Positions 1 through 7,380 of a stretch of DNA of 64,000 nucleotides are shown piece after piece. The stretch is taken from assembly GCF_014493765.1 (NCBI RefSeq), contig NZ_JACTVJ010000007.1, positions 558,001 through 622,000 on the forward strand, written 5' to 3'. Each line of letters opens with the position of its first letter. Within the stretch, counting starts at the first letter, position 1. A program made the translations under genes and the position numbers. This DNA is from Streptomyces polyasparticus. GTDB taxonomy: Bacteria > Actinomycetota > Actinomycetes > Streptomycetales > Streptomycetaceae. The notes beneath the pieces were generated by a model. That model saw nothing but the letters and a program-made list of their open reading frames with translations. It made no database searches and was not told where the DNA came from.

Positions 1-671
1 ACACCGACTTGCCGGCCTGCCTCGCGACGCAGGGCGACGCGCATCGGCCACCGGCACACGGGGCACGCGAACCACCAGCCCCGGTACCTCGAGGCGTAGG
101 GAATGTCTTTGTACAGATCCACGACGAGCGGAGGCAGCCTCAACTCACTCAGCTCGCTCGTCGGGCCCGCCGGGTAGCGGATCAGATCGGCACGTCCGCT
201 CTCGTAGACCTGCTGGGTACCCGCCTTGCACAGTTGGGCGAAAGCCGTTTCCTGTGCGACTTCGTCGTCCAAGTCCTGCCCGCTGAGCAGGCCAACCCCT
301 CGGCCGTTCTTCTGCAGGATGCGGAGCACCAGGCGCTGCTCCGAGGCGATGTCGAAGGCGTCCTCCGTGACGTGTCCGTCGGCATCGACCGCGCGCAGTT
401 CATCAACGTCCCACCCCGGGACGCCTTCAGGTAGGAGCCGGGAAGGGGCACCGCGCACCTGGCGCCGGAAGTCTGCAAAAGACAGCTCTTTGCCGGGACC
501 ACGCGCCGCTTGCAGCGCGCCGTGACACTCCATCAAGACCCCGAGTCGGGCGGAGGGGGGCACGCCAGGGGCCGTCATCGCGTCGGCTGCACGTAAAATC
601 GAGCGCGCTACCAGGGACTTCACCCAGAGCTCATCGGCCGACCGAACACCACTGTTCGTCGCGTTGTTCAT
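1..671 (-). CDS. Unidentified accessory protein, 3' end cut by window edge
   Basis: An open minus-strand frame starts at the ATG at 671 (MNNATNSGVRSADELW) and stays open to base 1, giving about 223 residues. Codon choice is strongly third-position GC. The visible part is mainly helical, then has a WWFACPVCRWPMRV stretch near residue 210 with a CxxC pair that could be half of a zinc site. It lies 60 bp after the regulator gene at 732-2042 on the same strand and is probably co-transcribed with it. I do not recognise the family; a restriction-endonuclease-like accessory protein of a defence cassette is possible but only a guess. The missing C-terminus should decide. Confidence 0.6.
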   Translation of the reverse strand, partial: MNNATNSGVRSADELWVKSLVARSILRAADAMTAPGVPPSARLGVLMECHGALQAARGPGKELSFADFRRQVRGAPSRLLPEGVPGWDVDELRAVDADGHVTEDAFDIASEQRLVLRILQKNGRGVGLLSGQDLDDEVAQETAFAQLCKAGTQQVYESGRADLIRYPAGPTSELSELRLPPLVVDLYKDIPYASRYRGWWFACPVCRWPMRVALRREAGRQVG

Positions 672-731
672 GAGCCCAGAGGGTAAGAGCTGCCACTGAC
701 AATCGTCGTGGCCTCGTACGGAACAGGCGGA

Positions 732-2042
732 TTAAGGGGGTTCTTCGGCGAGATTCGGGATGCCTGTGGTATCGACTTGTGGATACCGGCGGCGGTACTC
801 GGTCAAATACTCAGCAGCGTGTCGAATACCGATCGGAGTCAATTTCCACCGGTACCCGATGACGTGGCTCCCATCGGCCGCCGGTACCGGCACCTCGTCG
901 ATGAATCCCCGGCTCGGCCGCCCCGCGGACCTGTTCTTGTAGCCGACGCCCAGGTAGAACGGAGCTCGGCCAGAAAGTGCGTCCCGCTCCAGCCCGTCCG
1001 GTCCTGCTTCGGCCACCCTGGTCATGACTCCCCACAACCACTCGGACAGCAGCGGCATGTCTGGCTGCTGCTCCGTGTGCTCGCCCAACCCGGCACGGGC
1101 GACCGCTCGGCCCAACCTCGTCATCTCGACCCGCACCCTGGTCACTTCGCCAGCTTCATGGTGATGCACCACATCGGTGTTCGTCACCAGGAGTCCTCGA
1201 CGCGCCAAAGCATGGACGGTCGCGCCAGCTCCAGGGTCGTGAACTCCCCTGCGCCGTAGCCGTTCCTGTAGACGCGTATAACCCACGACATGCGCTGGTG
1301 CATCAAGGGCGAGGGGGAGCTTCCGCCACTCTGCGGGGTGGGGCACGGGCAGATGATGGGTGCGGCGCATCCACATCTCGGTCTCCGTCATGCGCTCGTC
1401 CCGCAGGACCTCACCGAGATAGACCTGTTGCCGTTCGTTCAACGATTGCCAGGCAGCATTCGCCGAGCCGCTCGAATCCCTCTGGGGCCGGTGCCTAGGC
1501 CGTACTGGCGCTGATTCGTCAGGGCGTGTACGCATCCAAGCGTCCACGACTATGCGCGCGGGCACACCATAGATCTTGGCCAGAGCGGCAGGGAGGCGTC
1601 CCACCGAGTCGCGGTCGCGCCAATTCCGGCCCAACACAGGCCGCCCCTGTTCCAAGGCCGAGAGCCTCGGAGCCGACAGGCCAAGCTCACGGCCGATGGC
1701 CGTCCGGCGCAGCAGCTCCACTGCCCGATCGAGCGTTAGGCCGGCCGCGAACCGCAGATCAACGAGCCTCTCCTCCCCGCGGCGGACTCCGGTGAGCTCC
1801 TCCACATCGCAGTGCAGCGCCGTCGCCATCTTCTGCAGGCGCTGCGGGGTCGGCGTGTGTCGCCCCTCCTCGTAGAAGAACACCATGCGCGTCGACACCC
1901 CGATGCGCCGCGCAAGTTCAGCCTTGGACAGCCCTGCGCGCTCCCGCAGTGCCGCAAGGCGGGCGGGAGTTATCACACGCACTGGCAGTGGCATATCTCC
2001 ATAGAACTCCAATGAAGACTTCATGACAATGGGCATACCCAT
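732..2042 (-). CDS. XRE-type DNA-binding regulator with long C-terminal domain
   Basis: This 436-aa protein has a clear helix-turn-helix of the XRE/Cro type at about residues 28-82 (LRERAGLSKAELARRIGVS, then a recognition helix). A second, weaker HTH-like segment (GRELGLSAPRLSALEQGRP) follows at about 115-140. The remaining 270 residues contain winged-helix-like stretches (VHALARRGLLVTNT) but no family I can name. MGMPIV at 2042 or MKSSLE at 2024 could be the start; neither has a clear ribosome site. A perfect 12-bp palindrome lies just upstream and may be its operator. It probably regulates itself and the edge gene downstream, and perhaps the methyltransferase-HerA-NurA operon. Confidence 0.75.
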   Translation of the reverse strand: MGMPIVMKSSLEFYGDMPLPVRVITPARLAALRERAGLSKAELARRIGVSTRMVFFYEEGRHTPTPQRLQKMATALHCDVEELTGVRRGEERLVDLRFAAGLTLDRAVELLRRTAIGRELGLSAPRLSALEQGRPVLGRNWRDRDSVGRLPAALAKIYGVPARIVVDAWMRTRPDESAPVRPRHRPQRDSSGSANAAWQSLNERQQVYLGEVLRDERMTETEMWMRRTHHLPVPHPAEWRKLPLALDAPAHVVGYTRLQERLRRRGVHDPGAGATVHALARRGLLVTNTDVVHHHEAGEVTRVRVEMTRLGRAVARAGLGEHTEQQPDMPLLSEWLWGVMTRVAEAGPDGLERDALSGRAPFYLGVGYKNRSAGRPSRGFIDEVPVPAADGSHVIGYRWKLTPIGIRHAAEYLTEYRRRYPQVDTTGIPNLAEEPP

Positions 2043-2050
2043 ACAGGCAC

Positions 2051-2062
2051 CCGAACGTTCGG
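2051..2062. promoter_or_regulatory. Palindrome, candidate operator
   Basis: CCGAACGTTCGG is a perfect 12-bp palindrome 9 bp upstream of the first possible start of the XRE regulator, a natural place for autoregulation. No copy was seen elsewhere in the window. Confidence 0.35.
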
Positions 2063-2457
2063 TATGGAGTGGGTGGTTCCCCTCAGGCGCTGCGGATGAG
2101 GAATGTACGGACCAACACCGGTTAGGTCGAAGGCCATTGCGGACGGCTCACTGCACGCGGCCGTGCGAGCAGGGAGACATAGGCGTATGCAGCCGCCTGA
2201 GTGGGTGGGGACCGCAGCCATCCTGATGTGCGCGCCCGACTGGGCCCGCGCCTCGTCCTTCCCGGGAAGGTTTACTGGAGGCTGCGACCTCAGACAACTA
2301 CCTCGAAGTTGAGGAGGAGGCGCTCGACCTGGACGCCGGGCTTAGATAGCGGCAGCGAGCCAAGCCGCCTGGGCGATCCCTACCTCGTCTCGGAAAGCAG
2401 ACAGGGTCAGTTGGGATGTGCCGTGGAGGCCGAGGCTGACTTCTCGGCATGGAATGA
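2063..2457. other. Intergenic stretch, no supported gene
   Basis: About 395 bp between the regulator and the NurA operon. Several short frames exist, but none has a ribosome site, a recognisable product or consistent codon bias. A frame ending near 2347 reads as acidic protein (NYLEVEEEALDLDAG) but has no start and may be a gene remnant. Confidence 0.4.
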
Positions 2458-2491
2458 AAGCCGGCCGAGGATCACGTCGCTCGGCCGGCTT
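2458..2491 (-). terminator. Terminator hairpin after nurA operon
   Basis: AAGCCGGCCGAG and CTCGGCCGGCTT form a perfect 12-bp stem with a 10-nt loop, 20 bp beyond the stop of the nuclease gene on the minus strand. Confidence 0.7.
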
Positions 2492-2510
2492 GGGTGATCG
2501 ATGTGGTGGG

Positions 2511-3923
2511 CTACCTACTACCGATGGTGCCGCGAGCGAAGTTCTCCAGGATGCGGCTACTCGGAACCTCTGAGAGGGAGACGAGGCGATTCGCAAGCGC
2601 CACGGGGATCAAGGCGTTGTCGTACATCGAGCAACGGAGTTCCGAGACGACGGACAGCACGTCGGTGAGGTTGATGTAGTCCTCGAACTTCGGATCTGGC
2701 TTGTGTCCACCGAGGGTCGGCACGGTCGCCACGTAGGTGCTCCCATCCCTCGCCTTGAAGATCATCTTTCCGCCCCAGTACGTGGTCTGTCCGTACGTGA
2801 TCGTTCCACCAGGATCGCCCGGCACGACGTACTTGTAGATGTAGTCGTTGGAAAGCGGCAGTACGAGGCCAGTGAAGTCATCTTCGGCCTCGGCTTCTTC
2901 AAGCGCCTTGCCGAGGCTCTTCTCGATGTTCACGGCGTGCTCCACGAAGGAGCCGCTCTTCTCGAGCCCCACAACGTTGAGAAGCGGTAGAACCCTGCTC
3001 TGGTCCGATGGATCCCGGTAAGAAGCAAGGAAGTCCGCCAGGTCGCGCAGCGCTTCGGAGAGCGTGAAGACCTGTCCGAAGAGCGCGAGAGGGCCGTCCT
3101 TAATGAACAAGAACTCCCGCAACAGGACCGGCTTCATCTCCCACAGTGCATGGATCACATGGACCAAGGCAAGAGTCTCGAGTGCCGAGAGCAGGTAGGA
3201 GGTGACCCTGCTGGCGCCCTGCTCGTCGTCCACGAGCTCGTGCATGCGGAGGACGTCGGCAAGGTAGATGGGGCCGCCGCAGTCGGTGCACTCGAAATGA
3301 GGTGGCGAGTCTGGGGTGAGCAAGATTTCTTCCCGCTTGCACCCGTTGACGCTCTGGTTGGGGCAGTGGCGGAGTGTACGCCGTGCATCCGCGGAGGTTG
3401 TCCAGCGACGGAAAAGCAGCCAGCGCAAGGTGTCATTAAGCGACTTGTCGCCATCGACCGGACGGGCGAGGAACTCGTGGAGCGTCAGGCGAATTGAGTC
3501 CTGGAGCCCGAGACCGTTTCGGGAGATGTTCCGCGTTGGAAGGGCAAGCTGGAAGCGCTGGATCTTCTTGAGCTTGGCAAGGTCCTCGGGCGCGATGAAG
3601 GTCTCATCGTCGAGCTGCCGTAGGTCGTCCAGTTTGAAGATGAGCGGGCCGAACGCGAAGAAGGTGACGGTGGCTGAGGGAAACTCGTCGCGTACCAACG
3701 CCTCGCGGAAACTGCCGTCCACTGCGATCACGTGCTTGATGGTCTGCCCCGACGGCAGGGGCACCCGAGTGAGTAGATCCTTGATGGTCTCTGTGTCTGC
3801 AGGCCGTGGAATGGTGCACTGGGCGAGGAGATTCTTGACCTCCTCGGAAGCAATGATGTTGGTGTGCGAGATCTTGCTGGCACGTTCCATCGGCTTGCGG
3901 CCGCGCAAACTGGAGTAGGCCAT
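2511..3923 (-). CDS. nurA: NurA-type nuclease with zinc-finger insertion
   Basis: A 470-aa protein with the two acidic signatures of NurA nucleases: HVIAVDGS (Asp69) and FLFIKDGPLALFG (Asp276). NurA is a metal-dependent 5' end nuclease that works with the hexameric HerA ATPase. Between the motifs is an insertion with four cysteines (C187, C195, C212, C215) that looks like a zinc ribbon. The ATG lies 2 nt after the HerA stop (TGATCATG), so the two are translationally coupled. It is longer than archaeal NurA, as in bacterial defence versions. With the upstream methyltransferase it probably forms an anti-phage module: HerA and NurA degrade DNA and the methylase marks self. Family assignment is strong; defence role is inferred. 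Confidence 0.8.
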   Translation of the reverse strand: MAYSSLRGRKPMERASKISHTNIIASEEVKNLLAQCTIPRPADTETIKDLLTRVPLPSGQTIKHVIAVDGSFREALVRDEFPSATVTFFAFGPLIFKLDDLRQLDDETFIAPEDLAKLKKIQRFQLALPTRNISRNGLGLQDSIRLTLHEFLARPVDGDKSLNDTLRWLLFRRWTTSADARRTLRHCPNQSVNGCKREEILLTPDSPPHFECTDCGGPIYLADVLRMHELVDDEQGASRVTSYLLSALETLALVHVIHALWEMKPVLLREFLFIKDGPLALFGQVFTLSEALRDLADFLASYRDPSDQSRVLPLLNVVGLEKSGSFVEHAVNIEKSLGKALEEAEAEDDFTGLVLPLSNDYIYKYVVPGDPGGTITYGQTTYWGGKMIFKARDGSTYVATVPTLGGHKPDPKFEDYINLTDVLSVVSELRCSMYDNALIPVALANRLVSLSEVPSSRILENFARGTIGSR

Positions 3924-3925
3924 GA

Positions 3926-5863
3926 TCAGACCCCCGCGACCTTGAACGGGTCGACCTGGATCGGCACGATGAACGTGTTCGAGTCGGTCTTGAGTCGGAT
4001 GAACCCCTTGTCGGTCGTACGCCGCAAGCTCTCCGTGAAGTCCTCGAAGTCGTAGAACTTGTCCAGCTCGCGTAGTTCATCGCGGTTATTCAGGTGCGAG
4101 ACAAACCAGTTCTGGGTGTTCTTCAGGATGCTGCCGGAGATCGAGCTGACCTCCTGCGTGGCGTAGCACAAACCGAGCCGGAGCTTCTGGCCCTCCTTGG
4201 CGATGCGGTTGTAGATCTGTGTGAGGTCCTTGTCGTCCTTACGTGGGAAGAGGTTGTGGGCTTCCTCAAAGTACATCTGGATGAAGTTCGTCTGTTCGTT
4301 CTTGATGAACCGGTCCATCGCCTCGCTGAAGATCTTGCGCGAGACGCGGTCGGAGTAAGTCCGCTGGATGTCGGGGTTGCCCTGGGAGAGGTCCAGGATC
4401 ACGATCTTGCCAGATCGGAGCAGGTTAACGATTTCGGTGTCGAACGGATTAGATATCGTGTCGGTGTGAAGCATCTTGTGCTTCAGGAGCTTGCGAAAGC
4501 CTGCCTCGTTGGCGTTGCCACCGGGTTTGGCCTTGCGAGTCAAGAATCGCATGAGCGTCTGAGTGTCCTCGTCCGCCCAGTCGCGCCCCTTCTTCTGGCG
4601 CTTCAACGTCTGGAAGGGGCCTTGGGGCTCGTCGTAGTTCTCCCAGGCGGCCGTGAACCACGCAATGGCGTCGTCGAGGGATATCCCCTTGCTCGGGTCG
4701 ACTCCGTCGAGCCCAGGGATACCACTATTCATAATCACAGCGTTCGATTGGAACCTGATCTGTGCCCCGCCGTTGCCGTAGTCAGCGGCCTTCAAGCACG
4801 CCTGGTAGGCGGCCTTCTTGACGCCGTAGCGCGTGCTGGCGGATCGATCGTCTGGGTCGGGCTCGCTCCAGTCGATTGAGCAGAACGCCCGGGTGTACGT
4901 GCTCGTGTCCTCGTCGAGCAGTCCGGCCAGCAACGCGTGGCCTTCCGCGATTGAGCGGTGGAAGTTCAGCTTCATGACCTTGAAGCCAGGCTTCTCGAGG
5001 ACGCTGTAGCGCGTAACGTCGTTCGGGTACTGCTGGAAGATGGCTGTGCCGTCGTCCTGCTGGTTGGCGTTGGCGTACTCGCCGTTGATGTCGAAGATGA
5101 TCTGGCCAACGGGAAGGATCTCTTGGTCCTTGATCTTTACGCCTGATCCAGAGATCCCGACGGTGGCCTGGATGATCTTCTTGACGGAGTTGGACTTGCC
5201 GGTGCGGGTCATGCCGAATAGGGCGGTTCGCTTGCCGAGGAAGTCCAAAGCGGAGACATAGACCGGGACTTCGTCGCCGGTGTGGTGGCGCAGGCTGGAG
5301 CTGTAGCGGATCCGACCGATCCGCTCATCCCCCTTGCCGCCAGGTATCCCCTGCTCGCGGAAGTTGACTATGTACTCGAGGACGCTGCCTCGAGGCTTGA
5401 CGACTCGGTAGTTGTGAGGGGCGTAGAAGTTGTCCAGGTCGCCCGCGAAGCGAGTAGTGCGCGTCTCGTCCCGATAGAAGGTGCCGATTACTCGGCACTC
5501 GAGACCCGAAAACTGGAACTCGGAACGGGTGTAGGAGTCGAGCGGAGTGCCGCTGTTGACCCGAGGGGCCTCTTTGTAGTGGTCGACCATAGCCATGACC
5601 ATGTCATCGTCGGTGGGCAGCTTGGTGGGGCGCAGAACCCGCAGGAGGATGGCCTCGTCGATGCCAGCTTCGCCGGTGTAGAGCGCGAGAAGGAAAGCCC
5701 CGGCCGGGACGCCACCGACGCTTTGCTTCCACTTGTCATTGCTCATCAGGCGTAGGCGATCGAAGTCGAGGTAGAAAGGCCGGCCGACGAAGGCATCTTC
5801 CTTGCGGCTCTCCGCGAAAAGATCGACGCTGGCGAGCTGCTTGAGCTCCTCGAGCATGGTCAT
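3926..5863 (-). CDS. herA: HerA-type ATPase (DNA-translocating P-loop hexamer)
   Basis: A 645-aa protein starting MTMLEELKQL at 5863, with GAGGGGGA 8-9 nt upstream. The frame is open further upstream but overlaps the methyltransferase, so the longer version is rejected. An N-terminal beta-barrel-like domain (HAS type) is followed by Walker A GMTRTGKSNS at 217-226 and Walker B MYFEEAHNLF near residue 545, then an RXA(T/S) segment (LGLCYATQEVSSI), the FtsK/HerA fold order. HerA pumps duplex DNA for NurA. The gene sits 26 bp after the methyltransferase and 2 nt before nurA, so all three are one operon. Comparable HerA pairs are known in bacterial defence loci. Confidence 0.85.
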   Translation of the reverse strand: MTMLEELKQLASVDLFAESRKEDAFVGRPFYLDFDRLRLMSNDKWKQSVGGVPAGAFLLALYTGEAGIDEAILLRVLRPTKLPTDDDMVMAMVDHYKEAPRVNSGTPLDSYTRSEFQFSGLECRVIGTFYRDETRTTRFAGDLDNFYAPHNYRVVKPRGSVLEYIVNFREQGIPGGKGDERIGRIRYSSSLRHHTGDEVPVYVSALDFLGKRTALFGMTRTGKSNSVKKIIQATVGISGSGVKIKDQEILPVGQIIFDINGEYANANQQDDGTAIFQQYPNDVTRYSVLEKPGFKVMKLNFHRSIAEGHALLAGLLDEDTSTYTRAFCSIDWSEPDPDDRSASTRYGVKKAAYQACLKAADYGNGGAQIRFQSNAVIMNSGIPGLDGVDPSKGISLDDAIAWFTAAWENYDEPQGPFQTLKRQKKGRDWADEDTQTLMRFLTRKAKPGGNANEAGFRKLLKHKMLHTDTISNPFDTEIVNLLRSGKIVILDLSQGNPDIQRTYSDRVSRKIFSEAMDRFIKNEQTNFIQMYFEEAHNLFPRKDDKDLTQIYNRIAKEGQKLRLGLCYATQEVSSISGSILKNTQNWFVSHLNNRDELRELDKFYDFEDFTESLRRTTDKGFIRLKTDSNTFIVPIQVDPFKVAGV

Positions 5864-5889
5864 GGTGCGGTTCCCCCTCTTGTGAGGTC

Positions 5890-7125
5890 CTAGCTGTGCG
5901 CTTTCGCGAATGACAGCTTCTGCGTCCAGGACGGCGGGACGACGTCCGGGAGTTTCTGGGGTGTGGGGCTGAGCAGCAGCAACCGGTCGACCTTGGTGGC
6001 ACGGCCGCTGTTGTTTTTCCAAATACGGCTCACCTTGCGGTCCTGGGGGATCTCGTCGGCGATGATCCCGTGCAGATGCCAGCCCTGGCCTTGTAGCACT
6101 TCGTCCCAGACTGCTTGGGCGAGATTGAGATCGTCGTCGCCGCGGCGGACATCCCCGATCACGAAGCACACGTAGCCGTCTTCGGCGACGACCTGCTTGA
6201 GGTTCGCCGAGACCGACTCCATGAACTCCAGATATCGGGTGAGCGAGGCCGAGGCCATGAGCCGCTTGTCGACATCGGAGGAGGTCTCGCCCAGGAACCA
6301 GAGCCGAACCCAGTTGTACTTGCCGTACTTGATCACCTGTAGGTAGGGCGGGGATGTCACGATCAGCTTTGGGCGTCGCTGGACGAGCCATGGCGGTGCG
6401 GTGGTCGTGGCATCGTGCACCCAGCTTCTGCCACCCTCGCGCTTTGCGGTCGGCAGCTCCAGGCGGTCCAGCCGAGTCCTCAACATGGCAAACACATCGA
6501 CCTCAGGCCGCACGAGCCCGTGCTCCGCGATGTACTTCGCCACGTAACCCGGGGCCATCGCGAACGTGTTAGGCATGCTGATCGAAAAGCCCCGTGGTCC
6601 GGACTTGTTGTGGTTGGCGTGGAGCATCCCCAGGATCGTGGCGATCCAGAAGCAGTCGGTGTCGTTCGTCCGGTCCAGCTGTTCCTTGAGCCAAACAAGC
6701 TGTCGCAGCGTCTTGTTGCTGTACAGCATGGAGATGTTGGCGGGTTCGTTGGCGATCGACACGGCACGGGGCGAGTACCCGGTCTCGAGATCAGCGAGGC
6801 GCTTGAGCAGGGTGCGCTTGCTCGGCACCCGCGTCTTGGCCTGTGAAAGAACCACTGCCAGAGGGTTCGCGTCGCTGCCGTACCCGCGACGGCCCTGAAG
6901 AACCGCCTCGAGTGGCACAGTTCCACGGCCGGAGAACGGGTCATAGACGGACTCGCCTGGTTCGGTGAGCCAGTCGATGAAAAAGTGTGCCAACTGAGGC
7001 GGGAACATGGCGAAATAACTGCACAGGCTGTGCAGCGGATGGCCCCACCGGCGAGGAGCGGAGCGCCACTGCAGCGGAAGGTCTTGGATTGGGTAGCTCG
7101 TGGAAACGCCCATGTCTCTGATCAT
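5890..7125 (-). CDS. DNA amino-methyltransferase (N6-adenine or N4-cytosine)
   Basis: A 411-aa methylase with the SAM-binding motif YDPFSGRGT (61-69) followed by the catalytic TSPPY (257-261), so motif I precedes motif IV. TSPPY is typical of exocyclic-amino methylases; which base is modified cannot be read from the sequence. The start may be MIRDMG at 7125 or MGVSTS 12 nt later. First gene of the operon with herA and nurA, with an 8-bp inverted repeat immediately upstream. It probably protects host DNA from the HerA-NurA nuclease or forms part of a BREX/DISARM-like logic, but no phosphatase or PglX/PglZ partner is visible here. Confidence 0.82.
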   Translation of the reverse strand: MIRDMGVSTSYPIQDLPLQWRSAPRRWGHPLHSLCSYFAMFPPQLAHFFIDWLTEPGESVYDPFSGRGTVPLEAVLQGRRGYGSDANPLAVVLSQAKTRVPSKRTLLKRLADLETGYSPRAVSIANEPANISMLYSNKTLRQLVWLKEQLDRTNDTDCFWIATILGMLHANHNKSGPRGFSISMPNTFAMAPGYVAKYIAEHGLVRPEVDVFAMLRTRLDRLELPTAKREGGRSWVHDATTTAPPWLVQRRPKLIVTSPPYLQVIKYGKYNWVRLWFLGETSSDVDKRLMASASLTRYLEFMESVSANLKQVVAEDGYVCFVIGDVRRGDDDLNLAQAVWDEVLQGQGWHLHGIIADEIPQDRKVSRIWKNNSGRATKVDRLLLLSPTPQKLPDVVPPSWTQKLSFAKAHS

Positions 7126-7128
7126 CTA

Positions 7129-7154
7129 GTACTGGCGCACCCGCGGGCCAGTAC
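7129..7154. promoter_or_regulatory. Inverted repeat upstream of methyltransferase
   Basis: GTACTGGC and GCCAGTAC, 10 nt apart, lie 4 bp upstream of the methyltransferase start. This suits an operator or promoter-proximal control site for the defence operon. Confidence 0.4.
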
Positions 7155-7232
7155 GGCGCCGGGCCTGAGCGAACTTGATGCTAGCTTCCGGGCTCCGTTA
7201 GCGCAGAGAGATCGCAAAACCACTCGGCGTTG

Positions 7233-7288
7233 TCAGCACAGATGTAGGCGAGCCGCAGCTTCCTTCAACACGTCGTCCCGCTTGCAGA
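7233..7288 (-). pseudogene. dapC: Displaced 3' remnant of a dapC-type aminotransferase
   Basis: Read on the minus strand from 7288, the DNA encodes CKRDDVLKEAAARLHLC then stop. This aligns with the end of the complete aminotransferase at 47895-49061 (CKRTDVVEEAIRRLSQLRK then stop). It contains no other part of the enzyme. I read it as the original last codons of that gene, cut off when the prophage inserted at CCGCTTGCAGA. It marks the left edge of the prophage. Confidence 0.65.
7278..7288. other. attL core of the prophage (proposed)
   Basis: CCGCTTGCAGA is identical at 7278-7288 and 47946-47956, 40,668 bp apart. Both copies lie in the same codons of a dapC-type 3' end, and the left one is about 95 bp before the serine integrase gene, the usual place for att. 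To its left is the displaced gene tail, to its right phage DNA. Confidence 0.65.
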
Positions 7289-7310
7289 GTGCGAAGGCAT
7301 AAGCACATCT

Positions 7311-7338
7311 GGCAACGCACTCCCCAGACCCCCGCTGA
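7311..7338 (+). promoter_or_regulatory. GGCAATC-family motif upstream of integrase
   Basis: GGCAACGCACTCCCCAGACC then CCCGCTGA matches the repeated phage motif best seen at 27661 and 31466. It lies 43 bp upstream of the integrase start, so it may drive int. Confidence 0.45.
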
Positions 7339-7380
7339 GGGGGCTGAGGAGCCCCCCAGGCGGACCGGGGGAGGCTGGAC

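Noticed and set aside
9-434. Plus-strand frames at the left edge (141 and 99 residues)
   Set aside because: They are antisense to the better-supported minus-strand gene ending at 671 and have no ribosome site or recognisable sequence.
5864-6391. Long N-terminal extension of the HerA frame
   Set aside because: It overlaps the methyltransferase gene in another frame, is Arg/Pro-rich, and a strong ribosome site marks the start at 5863.
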